Assembly (NCBI GenBank): GCA_910589145.1 | Contig: CAJUSD010000016.1 | Coordinates: forward strand, 562 to 64,561 | Source: an uncultured Oscillospiraceae bacterium | Lineage (GTDB): Bacteria; Bacillota; Clostridia; Oscillospirales; Ruminococcaceae | Direction of reading: 5' to 3' | DNA: 64,000 nt | Position numbers and translations under genes: made by a program | Notes under the pieces: generated by a model | The model's database searches: none | Told to the model about the DNA's origin: nothing | What the model saw: only the letters and a program-made list of their open reading frames with translations | Shown here: positions 34,190 through 43,117 of the stretch, piece after piece | Layout: each line of letters starts with the position of its first letter | Position numbering within the stretch: position 1 is the stretch's first letter

Positions 34190-34822
34190 TTGATTATAAT
34201 GGGAATCGACCCCGGATATGCCATTGTCGGCTATGGGGTGGTGCGCTATGAAAACAATAAATTCATTCCGCTGGACTACTGCTCCATAACCACTCCTGCC
34301 GGCATGCCGCTGGAACGCCGACTGGAGATCATCTATGACAGCCTGACTGAGGTCTTCCTCAAATATCAGCCGGAGGCAGTGGCAGTGGAACAGCTTTTCT
34401 ACCAGCACAACCAAACAACTGTTATATCGGTTGCCATGGCCAGAGGGGTTATTCTCCTCAGTGCACAAAAATGTGGGATTCCGTTTTACGAATACACGCC
34501 AATGAAAATTAAGCAGTCAGTTGCAGGTTACGGCAGTGCGGACAAGCAGCAAGTGATGGAAATGACCCGCAGGCTGTTAGGACTGCGCGAAGTTCCCAGA
34601 CCTGACGACACAGCCGACGCTTTAGCTGTTGCAATCTGTCACGCACACAGCTCTAACTCCGCCTTATCCCGTATTGAAGCTGTTTCTAAGCTTGGCAAAT
34701 ATAACACTGGCGGCGATCGTTCTACTGCATATACTGAAAGCGGTTTGAAAATCCGCAGCAGTTGGGGCGGGAACGGTTATGGGCTTGCTGCCAAAAAACA
34801 GGGCAGAAAATCCGGCCGGTAA
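34190..34822 (+). CDS. ruvC: Holliday junction resolvase RuvC
   Basis: Nicks four-way junctions as a dimer after RuvAB branch migration. 210 residues; catalytic acids at GIDPGYA (Asp), AVEQLF (Glu) and PDDTADALAVA (two Asp). The start is TTG 34190, with AAGGAGG 7 bp upstream. The last ~45 residues are a basic Ser/Gly-rich tail beyond the usual length (about 160). It starts the ruvC-ruvA-ruvB run; an R2-type repeat separates it from ruvA, so coupling is weaker than usual. Confidence 0.95.
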   Translation: MIIMGIDPGYAIVGYGVVRYENNKFIPLDYCSITTPAGMPLERRLEIIYDSLTEVFLKYQPEAVAVEQLFYQHNQTTVISVAMARGVILLSAQKCGIPFYEYTPMKIKQSVAGYGSADKQQVMEMTRRLLGLREVPRPDDTADALAVAICHAHSSNSALSRIEAVSKLGKYNTGGDRSTAYTESGLKIRSSWGGNGYGLAAKKQGRKSGR

Positions 34823-34842
34823 TTTACAAATTATCTGCCGCA

Positions 34843-34965
34843 GGCAGTACTTAGAGCCTGCCCAGCAGTTTGCCGTTCATGCCTTAACGGCAGATTTTCC
34901 GCTTTCACTGTGCTAAAAAACTTGCAGGGCAAAAAATTTGCTCAACAATCCGTACATGTTGAGAA
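34843..34965 (+). repeat. Dispersed intergenic repeat R2-type, copy in ruvC-ruvA gap
   Basis: AGATTTTCCGCTTTCACTGTGCTAAAAAAC and a trailing CAATCCGTACATGTTGAGA-like block (quoted here as AATCCGTACATGTTGAG) match the copy at 39.5 kb. It pushes the ruvA start about 190 bp from ruvC. Confidence 0.55.
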
Positions 34966-35017
34966 CTCTTATATTTACTTGATACCCGCATATCAGCCGG
35001 AACAGGAGGATCTATGG

Positions 35018-35617
35018 ATGTTTTACAGTTTAAGGGGCAGACTGATTTTAACGCAAACCAATTTTGCAGTAATTGAATGTGGGGGAGTCGGATACCGATG
35101 CCTCACATCCCTTTCCACTTTGCGTAAACTACCCAAAAACAATGAAGAAGTCTTTCTATATACTTATCTCTATATTAGAGAAGGGGCTATAGATTTATAT
35201 GGTTTCGCAGATATGGAAGAACTCAACTGTTTTAAGATGCTAATAGGGGTATCAAAGGTAGGGCCAAGGCTTGCGCTGTCTATTTTATCTGATTTGTCGC
35301 CAGAGCGGTTTGCGCTATGTGTTGCATCCGGGGATGCGAAAACGATTACCCGCTCCCAGGGAGTAGGAGCAAAACTGGCAGAACGGATTGTTTTGGAGCT
35401 AAAAGATAAGATAAAAGGAATGGAAGTATCCAAAGGCTTTTCCAGCGATGATATTCCCGCGCCGGAGGATTCCAGCAGTATCGGGGAAGCGATCAGCGCT
35501 TTGGTCGTGCTGGGGTATTCCCAGTCTGAAGCGGCGATGGCATTATCAAAACTAGATCCTACCCTAACAGTTGATAAGCTGATTACATTGGCGTTAAGGA
35601 ACCTTGCCGGACAATAA
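35018..35617 (+). CDS. ruvA: Holliday junction branch migration protein RuvA
   Basis: 199 residues; binds the four-way junction as a tetramer and loads RuvB. Start at ATG 35018: AGGAGGA lies 7 bp upstream and the protein then opens MFYSLRGRLI like the family; the frame is open from 34910 but the extra 36 residues lie in the repeat. N-terminal OB-fold, two HhH motifs in the middle (LIGVSKVGPRLALSIL, and TITRSQGVGAKLAERIVLEL), and a C-terminal RuvB-contacting UBA-like domain (EAISALVVLGYSQSEAAMAL). Confidence 0.95.
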   Translation: MFYSLRGRLILTQTNFAVIECGGVGYRCLTSLSTLRKLPKNNEEVFLYTYLYIREGAIDLYGFADMEELNCFKMLIGVSKVGPRLALSILSDLSPERFALCVASGDAKTITRSQGVGAKLAERIVLELKDKIKGMEVSKGFSSDDIPAPEDSSSIGEAISALVVLGYSQSEAAMALSKLDPTLTVDKLITLALRNLAGQ

Positions 35618-35649
35618 GGATATAGGAAAATGGAGGGAACAGGTCGAAA

Positions 35650-36741
35650 ATGGGTGGTAAAAAGGATATAGATTTAGAGGAAATGCAGTTTGAAACCCGT
35701 ATGACTACGCCGGAAAGCACAGAAGAAGATTTTGACTTTGAGACGACCCTGCGGCCTAAATCCTTGAAAGAATATGTGGGGCAGGAAAAGGTCAAAGAAA
35801 ACCTTGCAGTATATATGGAAGCTGCAAAACGTCGGGGGGAGCAGTTGGATCATGTTCTGCTTTATGGGCCGCCCGGTTTGGGAAAAACGACTTTGTCGGC
35901 TATTATTGCCAATGAAATGAATGTAAATCTTCGTATTACCTCTGGCCCAGCAATTGAAAAGCCTGGAGATTTGGCTGCGCTTTTAACAAATCTTGCTCCA
36001 AATGATGTATTGTTTATTGATGAAATCCATAGAATGTCCCGCGCGGTTGAAGAAGTCCTCTATCCTGCCATGGAGGATTTTGCATTAGATATCATTATCG
36101 GAAAAGGCCCTGCTGCCCGTTCTATTCGTATTGACCTGCCTAAATTTACTTTGGTTGGCGCTACTACCCGTGCCGGACAGCTTACAAGTCCCCTCAGAGA
36201 CCGCTTTGGAATGGTATTCCGGCTGGAACTGTATACCGTGGAGGAATTAACTGAAATTATTTTGCGAAGCGCTTCCATTTTGGGGATTCCCTGCGAAAAA
36301 GACGGTGCCGCTGAATTGGCTAGGAGAAGCCGGGGAACTCCACGTATTGCAAACCGATTGCTGAAACGGGTAAGGGACTACGCCCAGGTTTTGGGGGATG
36401 GTATCATTACCGGACAGATTGCGGATATCGCTTTGGGCAGGCTTGAAGTGGACAAGCTGGGACTGGAAGCTACTGACCGCCGAATGCTGCAGACAATTAT
36501 CCGCAATTATGGCGGGGGGCCGGTAGGATTAGAAACCTTGGCGGCAGCTATTGGTGAGGAAGCTGTTACGTTGGAGGATGTAAATGAGCCTTACTTAATG
36601 CAGATTGGATTTATCAGCCGCACACCCAGAGGCCGCTGTGTTACGAGATTAGCTTATCAGCATTTAGGGTTGAAAGTCCCAAAAAGCCTTTCCAGTGAGG
36701 AAAATACGGATGAAGAACAGCTTAAAATGCAGCAGATATGA
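35650..36741 (+). CDS. ruvB: Holliday junction branch migration ATPase RuvB
   Basis: AAA+ motor of branch migration; 363 residues. Walker A GPPGLGKTT, Walker B LFIDEIHR, sensor I (ATTRAGQL), arginine finger region DRFG, and the winged-helix C-terminal DNA-binding domain (EPYLMQIGFISRTPRGR). RBS GGAGGG. It follows ruvA by 32 bp and ends before the R1 copy C. Confidence 0.96.
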   Translation: MGGKKDIDLEEMQFETRMTTPESTEEDFDFETTLRPKSLKEYVGQEKVKENLAVYMEAAKRRGEQLDHVLLYGPPGLGKTTLSAIIANEMNVNLRITSGPAIEKPGDLAALLTNLAPNDVLFIDEIHRMSRAVEEVLYPAMEDFALDIIIGKGPAARSIRIDLPKFTLVGATTRAGQLTSPLRDRFGMVFRLELYTVEELTEIILRSASILGIPCEKDGAAELARRSRGTPRIANRLLKRVRDYAQVLGDGIITGQIADIALGRLEVDKLGLEATDRRMLQTIIRNYGGGPVGLETLAAAIGEEAVTLEDVNEPYLMQIGFISRTPRGRCVTRLAYQHLGLKVPKSLSSEENTDEEQLKMQQI

Positions 36742-36807
36742 AAACCTAACCGGCGAGTGATAACCTGACCTAACAATCCAGTAAAAACGTATAAAAAGCT
36801 TTGTCAA

Positions 36808-37045
36808 CTTCTCGAAAGCTGCAGAGGTCCAGGGGGCAGAGTCCCTGGTCGCGTCCGCAGAAGCGAAATACCCCTGCCCACTAGAATAGAAAAGCAGAAA
36901 GAAGAAACAAAAAGCCCGTTTGCAAAAGCAAAATTCCCATGTGGGAGAATAAGCCCAGTTTTTGCAAAACATTGCGAGGGGAGTAAAAGGGCTTTTTGCC
37001 CCAGCGAATTCTAATTCGCGGACGATATCGCAAGTTCAGCAGAAT
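36808..37045 (+). repeat. Dispersed intergenic repeat R1, copy C (best preserved)
   Basis: In the 423-bp gap between ruvB and glmM. Order: CCAGGGGGCAGAGTCCCTGG stem, GCGAAATAC (36863), hairpin arms AAAAAGCCC/GGGCTTTTT (36909-36917 with 36989-36997) with an internal TGTGGGAGAATA, then the palindrome GCGAATTCTAATTCGC (37004-37019, 7-bp perfect arms). Nothing coding. The remaining bases before glmM contain no clear promoter. Confidence 0.65.
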
Positions 37046-37164
37046 GTAACAGCCAAGTTTCCGGCTTTAGGGACAGTTTTAAAGCAAATTACATAATATA
37101 GAATAGCAAGAATTAGGATAAGGGAAAAATATAACGTTATCTTTTTAGAAGGGATGGAAACCCC

Positions 37165-38529
37165 ATGGGAAAATATTTTGGGACAGACGGAGTAAGAGGC
37201 AAGGCAAACGAAGATTTAACAGCGGAATTGGCTCTTTCCATAGGCCGCGCGGCGGCTGCAGTGCTGGCGGAAAACCGGACGGATGGTAAACATCCAAAGG
37301 TTGCAATAGGCCGGGATACCCGCTGCTCCGGCGAAATGTTGGAAAACGCTATTGCAGCAGGACTCCTTAGTACTGGCGCAGATGTGTATCGTTTGGGAGT
37401 TATTCCCACTCCTGCCGTGGCCCGATTGGTGTCACAGTATGGAATGGATGCCGGAGTGATGATTTCAGCTTCCCATAATCCTTATGACGACAATGGTATA
37501 AAACTTTTTGGCCGAGGCGGATATAAACTCAGCGATAGTACCGAAGAAGAAATGGAAGCCATTATGGATGGCAGACTACAAGTAGAAGGACTAACAGCCG
37601 CCCCTGAACGTATGGGAAAGGTTTTCGATTGGAGCGGACGCGCGGCGGACGATTATGCTGAATATCTGCGGAGCTGTGTGTCTTTTCGACTGCCTGGCTG
37701 TAAAATTGCCTTTGACTGTGCCAATGGAAGTGCTTCTGCAACAGCCGCCAAAGTGTTCCGGGATTGCGGCGCAGAGTGTGTTTTTCTCTACGACCGGCCG
37801 GACGGATTTAACATTAATGCAGAATGCGGCTCTACCCATATACAAAACCTAAAGGAATATGTGTTAAAGGAAAACTGTGACCTGGGAATTGCCTTTGACG
37901 GCGATGCAGACCGCTGCAATATGGTTGACAGAGACGGACAGATCATTGATGGCGATAAATTGATCGCCATTTGCGCCCAACATATGAAACAGCATGGCCT
38001 TTTAAAAGATAATGCGGTTGTAGTAACGGTTATGTCTAATCTTGGTTTTTTCAAATTTGCCCAGGAAGAAGGACTCAAGGCCGATACAACCAAAGTAGGG
38101 GACAGGTATGTTCTAGAGAGGATGCTGGAAAAGGGCTATACTTTAGGCGGGGAAGCGTCAGGACATATTATATTTTCTCAACATATGACAACCGGAGATG
38201 GACAGCTTTCTGCTTTGCAGGTGCTTGCAATTATGGCTGATACCGGAAAAAGCTTGAAAGCGCTGGCTTCTGTTATGGATGTTTACCCCCAGGCCATGGA
38301 AAATTTGCAGGTTACAAAGGAAGAACGGGCAAAATATGATAATAATGCCCAGGTGGAAACTTATATCCGGGAGCAGCAGGAATTATTAGGGAGCAATGGA
38401 AGAATCCTGGTTCGTCCTTCTGGAACAGAATCATTAATCCGCGTCATGGCAGAAGGAAAAGACCAGGACGAAATCCAACAGCTTGTAGAAGAAATGGCAC
38501 AGCATATAGGGGAGCTTTTGAAAGCATAA
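37165..38529 (+). CDS. glmM: Phosphoglucosamine mutase
   Basis: Converts glucosamine-6-phosphate to glucosamine-1-phosphate for peptidoglycan precursors; 454 residues. The phosphoserine loop is ISASHNPYDDNGIK, the metal loop AFDGDADRCNMVD, the sugar loop GGEASGHII and the phosphate loop RPSGTESLIRVM. Four-domain alpha-D-phosphohexomutase of normal length. RBS GAAGGG. Next gene begins 40 bp later. Confidence 0.96.
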   Translation: MGKYFGTDGVRGKANEDLTAELALSIGRAAAAVLAENRTDGKHPKVAIGRDTRCSGEMLENAIAAGLLSTGADVYRLGVIPTPAVARLVSQYGMDAGVMISASHNPYDDNGIKLFGRGGYKLSDSTEEEMEAIMDGRLQVEGLTAAPERMGKVFDWSGRAADDYAEYLRSCVSFRLPGCKIAFDCANGSASATAAKVFRDCGAECVFLYDRPDGFNINAECGSTHIQNLKEYVLKENCDLGIAFDGDADRCNMVDRDGQIIDGDKLIAICAQHMKQHGLLKDNAVVVTVMSNLGFFKFAQEEGLKADTTKVGDRYVLERMLEKGYTLGGEASGHIIFSQHMTTGDGQLSALQVLAIMADTGKSLKALASVMDVYPQAMENLQVTKEERAKYDNNAQVETYIREQQELLGSNGRILVRPSGTESLIRVMAEGKDQDEIQQLVEEMAQHIGELLKA

Positions 38530-38569
38530 TCCTCGCCAACCGATCAATCCGTAAGGGGGAACGTCAAAA

Positions 38570-39451
38570 ATGAGAGCTGCCAACGGCTGGCAAGATTATC
38601 AAATACTCGATACTTCAGGCGGCGATAAACTGGAGCGTTGGGGGAATACTTTTTTAATACGTCCAGATCCGCAGATTATCTGGAACACGCCAAAGGAAAA
38701 CCCTTATTGGAAAAAAGCAAACGCCGCTTATTTCAGATCGTCATCTGGCGGCGGACATTGGGAGTTTTACTCCATGCCAAAGCCGGAATGGACTGTCCGG
38801 TATAAGCATCTGACCTTTTTAGTACGTCCCACAAATTTTAAACATATGGGGCTTTTCCCGGAACAGGCAGTCAACTGGGATTGGATGGCAGATAAAATTG
38901 TTCAGGCAGGCAGACCTGTTTCGGTATTGAATCTGTTTGCTTATACAGGAGGGGCTACCTTGGCCTGCGCAGCAGCAGGAGCCAATGTCTGCCATGTGGA
39001 TGCTTCCAAGGGAATGACTGCTTGGGCAAGAGAAAATGCCAAATGTTCCAGTTTAGACGACAAACCGATTCGATGGATTGTGGATGACTGCCGCAAATTC
39101 GTAGAACGGGAAATTCGTAGAGGGAACCGCTATGACGCAGTGATTATGGATCCGCCTTCCTACGGGCGGGGGCCGGGCGGCGAAGTTTGGAAGCTGGAAG
39201 ATCAAATTTTTGATTTGGTAAATCTTTGCTCCAGGGTTTTAAAGGAAAAGCCACTGTTTTTCCTGCTTAATTCATATACAACCGGGCTTCCGCCAGCAGT
39301 TATGGAGTATTTGCTGGGGGTGACGGTGGGAAAGCAGTTTTCCGGTAAGGTTTCGTCCGGGGAAATTGGACTGACCGTACAGGACAGCGGAAGAATCCTT
39401 CCCTGCGGCAGTACCGCTATCTGGGAGGATTCTTCATCAGCTAACAGCTAA
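38570..39451 (+). CDS. Class I SAM-dependent methyltransferase, RlmI-like
   Basis: 293 residues. SAM-binding motif I is VLNLFAYTGGATLACAAAGA, motif II VDASKGMTAWARENA, and the catalytic-like MDPPSYGRG near 200, all as in the Methyltrans_SAM family of rRNA m5C/m2G-type enzymes. It lacks the N-terminal PUA domain of RlmI. The target is probably an rRNA base, which is inference. RBS AAGGGGGAAC. It follows glmM and is followed by an R2-type repeat. Confidence 0.85.
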   Translation: MRAANGWQDYQILDTSGGDKLERWGNTFLIRPDPQIIWNTPKENPYWKKANAAYFRSSSGGGHWEFYSMPKPEWTVRYKHLTFLVRPTNFKHMGLFPEQAVNWDWMADKIVQAGRPVSVLNLFAYTGGATLACAAAGANVCHVDASKGMTAWARENAKCSSLDDKPIRWIVDDCRKFVEREIRRGNRYDAVIMDPPSYGRGPGGEVWKLEDQIFDLVNLCSRVLKEKPLFFLLNSYTTGLPPAVMEYLLGVTVGKQFSGKVSSGEIGLTVQDSGRILPCGSTAIWEDSSSANS

Positions 39452-39460
39452 CAGAATTTC

Positions 39461-39595
39461 TAAGAGCCATTCAGAATCTCCCTGCATATATCTTGGCAGG
39501 GTATTTTACGCCTGACTGCGTTAAAAATCCCCTCGCCAATCCGCATATGTTGAGCTCCTAAATTGGCTCTAAGCGATTTTTCACGACATTCACCG
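39461..39595 (+). repeat. Dispersed intergenic repeat R2-type, copy 4
   Basis: Between the methyltransferase and ecfA1. It has TATTTTACGCCTGACTGCGTTA, then AATCCGCATATGTTGAG, and outer inverted arms AAGAGCCA/TGGCTCT (39469 and 39565 region), giving it a MITE-like shape. No ORF. Confidence 0.55.
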
Positions 39596-39624
39596 AAAAT
39601 CATAAAAAGGAATGAACGTAAAAA

Positions 39625-40503
39625 ATGCAGACAAATCCTATTATTCAAGCTTCCCATGTGTCTTTTGCCTATTACGATGCGGAAACGGAGCAGAAATCTG
39701 CCCCTGTTTTGCAAGACCTGACTTTAAACATTCAGCGTGGGGAAATGGTAGCTCTGTTAGGACATAACGGTTGTGGAAAGTCAACCATCGCTAAACATTT
39801 TAACGCTATCCTTGTACCAGATTCCGGGGATGTCCTGGTTGATGGGATTAATACAAAGGATGAAACACGGCTTTACGATATCCGCCAGCGGGTAGGGATG
39901 GTTTTCCAAAACCCGGATAACCAGATTGTAGCGACAATTGTTGAGGAAGATGCTGCCTTTGCACTGGAAAATATCGGGGTAGAGCCTTCTGAAATCCGCC
40001 GGAGGGTGGATGAAGCATTAAAAGCAGTTGGAATGTATGGATTCCGGGAACACTCCCCACACCAGCTTTCAGGCGGCCAGAAACAGAGGGTTGCTATTGC
40101 GGGCATTATTGCTATGAGGCCGGATGTAATTGTCCTGGACGAGCCAACCGCTATGCTGGATCCCAGAGGCCGCCGCGAGGTAATCGCCACAGTCCGACAA
40201 CTTAACCGGGATTTTGGAATTACAGTGGTGCTGATTACCCATTATATGGATGAAGCTGTACAATGTGACCGCGTTGTGGTGATGGAGAAGGGGAAAGTTC
40301 TTCTTGATGACCTGCCGAAAAAGGTTTTTTCCCATGTTTCTGTGCTGAAAGGCGTCGGGCTTGATGTTCCGCAGGTTACAGAACTATTTGATGGGCTGGC
40401 AAAAGGCGGACTGAATCTTCCCAATGATATTATCAGTGAGCAGGAGTGCGCCGATGAACTGGCAAAGCTTCTGGAAAGCGCTGGCATCCATGCGAATCTG
40501 TAA
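39625..40503 (+). CDS. ecfA1: Energy-coupling factor transporter ATPase EcfA1
   Basis: 292 residues; ABC ATPase of the ECF vitamin transporter. Walker A LGHNGCGKST, Q-loop NPDNQIVA, signature LSGGQKQRVAIAG, Walker B VIVLDEPTAM, switch His ITHYMDEA. The C-terminal ~60 residues form the coupling/dimer domain. It is the first gene of ecfA1-ecfA2-ecfT-truA, a common Firmicutes order. The S component (substrate binding) is not in the window, so many vitamins may be served. Confidence 0.95.
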   Translation: MQTNPIIQASHVSFAYYDAETEQKSAPVLQDLTLNIQRGEMVALLGHNGCGKSTIAKHFNAILVPDSGDVLVDGINTKDETRLYDIRQRVGMVFQNPDNQIVATIVEEDAAFALENIGVEPSEIRRRVDEALKAVGMYGFREHSPHQLSGGQKQRVAIAGIIAMRPDVIVLDEPTAMLDPRGRREVIATVRQLNRDFGITVVLITHYMDEAVQCDRVVVMEKGKVLLDDLPKKVFSHVSVLKGVGLDVPQVTELFDGLAKGGLNLPNDIISEQECADELAKLLESAGIHANL

Positions 40504-40575
40504 ATAAGGAAAAGATTTTTCGTGGTGCAACACCCGATTTCTGGGGCTGCAACCAAAAAAGAAAGGGAAAGTCAA

Positions 40576-41445
40576 ATGGCAATCATTAAAACAGAACATT
40601 TAACCTATACCTATTCTTCAGGAACCCCCTTTGAAAAGGTTGCTATTGATGATATCAACCTGGAAATTGAAGAAGGGGAGATAGTAGGGGTGATTGGTCA
40701 TACCGGTTCCGGCAAATCTACCCTGATTCAGCATTTCAACGGCCTGGTGCGCCCTACTTCGGGGAAGATATACATTGACGGCAAAGACATCTGGTCTGAC
40801 CAGGTGAAAATTCGTGATGTAAGGTTTCAGGTAGGGCTGGTTTTCCAATACCCGGAGTATCAGCTTTTTGAAGAAACCGTCTTTAAAGATATTGCTTTTG
40901 GCCCTAAAAATATGGGTCTGTCAGAAGATGAAATTAAAAAACGTGTACTGGAAGCAGCGGATTTTGTCGAACTTCCTTCCTCTGCACTGGAAAAGTCTCC
41001 CTTTGAACTTTCCGGCGGTCAAAAACGGAGGGTTGCGATTGCAGGGGTTATTGCCATGGAACCTAAAGTTTTGATTTTGGACGAGCCTACCGCAGGGCTT
41101 GACCCCAAAGGCAGAGATCATATTTTAGGACAGATTGTTCAATACCACAAAGAAACAAAACGAACAGTGCTGATTGTCTCCCACAGTATGGAGGATGTTG
41201 CCAAGTTTGCCAAAAAGGTTCTGGTTATGAACCAATCTAAAATGTTCTGTTATGACGATGTGGAAAAGGTTTTTTCCCAGTCAGGGGAAATTGCACAGAT
41301 GGGGCTTGCTATCCCGCAGATTACACGTGTCTTTGTGGAACTGGCAAAGCGGGGCTATCCGGTTCATTCCAATGTCTATACTGTTTATCAGGCCAAGATG
41401 CAGCTTCTGCAGCTGTTGAAAGGAGGGAATCAGGCATGGCATTAA
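40576..41445 (+). CDS. ecfA2: Energy-coupling factor transporter ATPase EcfA2
   Basis: 289 residues. Start at ATG 40576 (GAAAGGGA 7 bp upstream); an open frame to 40522 lacks an RBS. Walker A GHTGSGKST, Q-loop QYPEYQLFEE, signature LSGGQKRRVAIAG, Walker B VLILDEPTAGL, switch His SHSMED. It overlaps ecfT by 10 bp. The ATPases form a heterodimer bound to EcfT. Confidence 0.95.
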   Translation: MAIIKTEHLTYTYSSGTPFEKVAIDDINLEIEEGEIVGVIGHTGSGKSTLIQHFNGLVRPTSGKIYIDGKDIWSDQVKIRDVRFQVGLVFQYPEYQLFEETVFKDIAFGPKNMGLSEDEIKKRVLEAADFVELPSSALEKSPFELSGGQKRRVAIAGVIAMEPKVLILDEPTAGLDPKGRDHILGQIVQYHKETKRTVLIVSHSMEDVAKFAKKVLVMNQSKMFCYDDVEKVFSQSGEIAQMGLAIPQITRVFVELAKRGYPVHSNVYTVYQAKMQLLQLLKGGNQAWH

Positions 41446-42248
41446 AAGATATTACCATTGGGCAGTATTTTCCTGGACATTCCTTTGTCCATAAGATGGA
41501 TCCTAGGATGAAAATGATTGTTACCTTTATATTTGTTATTATGCTGTTCTGCATTTCCCATCCCGCCGGGCTGCTGATTGGAGCTTTGTTTTTGGTGATT
41601 GCTTATGGAGTTTCCGGCATCCCTTACAGAATGATTTTGAAAAGTTTGAAACCTGTTGTTCCTATTATCTTTTTTACCGGGATATTGAACATCTTTTTTA
41701 TTCAGGGCGATCCCTTGGTTCACTTCTGGTTTATTACTATTTATAAACAAGGGGTCAGCACAGCCCTTTTTATGGCAGCAAGAATTATTCTGCTGATCGC
41801 TGGGACCTCCCTGCTGACTTATACCTCGTCTCCAATTTCCCTTACAGACGCCATTGAACAGCTTTTTGGCCCTTTGAAAAAGCTTCGTTTTCCTGTTCAT
41901 GAACTGGCTATGATGATGACAATTGCTTTAAGGTTTATTCCAACTTTGATTGAGGAAACCGATAAAATTATGAACGCCCAGAAAGCCAGAGGCGCAGATA
42001 TGGAATCTGGTGGCTTGATGCAAAGGGCAAAAGCCTTAATTCCAATTTTAATCCCGCTGTTTGTTTCAGCTTTCCGCCGGGCGGATGAGTTGGCATTAGC
42101 TATGGAATGCAGATGTTATCACGGCGGAGAGGGAAGAACCAGAATGCGGCAGTTAAAATATTCTTATCGGGATGCAGCGGCTTTAGGCGTAATAGCTCTA
42201 TGTTTTGCGGGAGTATTTTTGTTAAACCGCCTTCCGCCTTTGTTGTAA
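41436..42248 (+). CDS. ecfT: Energy-coupling factor transmembrane protein EcfT
   Basis: 270 residues with about six helices. Coupling motifs: ARG-containing segments NAQKARGADMESG and MECRCYHGGEGRTR. RBS AAAGGAGGG at 41420-41428. It overlaps ecfA2 by 10 bp. It scaffolds S components and transmits ATPase movement. Confidence 0.94.
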   Translation: MALKDITIGQYFPGHSFVHKMDPRMKMIVTFIFVIMLFCISHPAGLLIGALFLVIAYGVSGIPYRMILKSLKPVVPIIFFTGILNIFFIQGDPLVHFWFITIYKQGVSTALFMAARIILLIAGTSLLTYTSSPISLTDAIEQLFGPLKKLRFPVHELAMMMTIALRFIPTLIEETDKIMNAQKARGADMESGGLMQRAKALIPILIPLFVSAFRRADELALAMECRCYHGGEGRTRMRQLKYSYRDAAALGVIALCFAGVFLLNRLPPLL

Positions 42249-42325
42249 AAATTTTTTCTGGAATACCCCCGGTTTTTGACTTTTCAAGCCTTTCCAAAGG
42301 TTTATAATAGAAAGGAGCAAAGGCT

Positions 42326-43102
42326 TTGCGCACACTTCTTTTTTCCATCGCTTATGATGGGAGGAATTACCATGGCTTTCAGGTGCAGAAAAACGCTGTC
42401 ACGGTGGAACAAGTATTTCAGGATGCTGTGGAAGTTGTTTTTGGCAGCCGGCTCCCCATTAAAGGGTGTTCCCGTACCGACTCAGGGGTTCACGCCAACC
42501 AGTTCTGCATTTCTATGGAAACACAAAGCCGGATTCCGTGCGATAAAGCGGTTTTGGCTATGAATTGTAACTTACCGCCGGATATAGCTGTAACAGCCTG
42601 CCGCGAAGTCCCGGAAGGCTTCCACGCAAGGTACAACTGTACCGGAAAAGAATATCTATACCGTATTTTAAACCGGACAGCCCGTGATCCCTTTTCCCAT
42701 CATCTAGCGCTGCATTATCCATATTCGTTAGATGTGGAAACACTGCACAATGTTTGTCAGGATTTTATAGGCTATCATAATTTTTCTGCATTTTGCAGTT
42801 CCGGTTCCAGCGTGGAAGATACTCGAAGGACTGTCTTTCGGGCAAGCGTTGAGAGAAAAGGGGATTTTGTAGAATTCCTTGTAGCGGGAGATGGATTTTT
42901 ATATAATATGGTGCGGATTATGACAGGGACGCTATTGGGAATTTCCAGGGGTGAAATTCCACAGAACGGTATTCCTGATATTATAGAGAGCGGGGAGCGC
43001 CGGAAAGCAGGAATAACTGCTCCTCCATGGGGGCTGTACCTGAACCGGGTTTTTTATCCCAATATAGGGGACTCACAGGAAAAAACAAGCGGCCAACAGT
43101 AA
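42326..43102 (+). CDS. truA: tRNA pseudouridine(38-40) synthase TruA
   Basis: 258 residues. Catalytic Asp in GCSRTDSGVHA; also SIAYDGRNYHGF at the start and VEFLVAGDGFLYNMVRIM. It modifies the anticodon stem of tRNAs. Start at TTG 42326, 8 bp after AAAGGAG. It follows ecfT by 77 bp. Confidence 0.95.
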   Translation: MRTLLFSIAYDGRNYHGFQVQKNAVTVEQVFQDAVEVVFGSRLPIKGCSRTDSGVHANQFCISMETQSRIPCDKAVLAMNCNLPPDIAVTACREVPEGFHARYNCTGKEYLYRILNRTARDPFSHHLALHYPYSLDVETLHNVCQDFIGYHNFSAFCSSGSSVEDTRRTVFRASVERKGDFVEFLVAGDGFLYNMVRIMTGTLLGISRGEIPQNGIPDIIESGERRKAGITAPPWGLYLNRVFYPNIGDSQEKTSGQQ

Positions 43103-43117
43103 AGGAAGGAACATTCA

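Noticed and set aside
34910..35017. N-terminal extension of RuvA
   Set aside because: The 36 extra residues lie within the R2-type repeat, and the ATG at 35018 has AGGAGGA and starts like family members.
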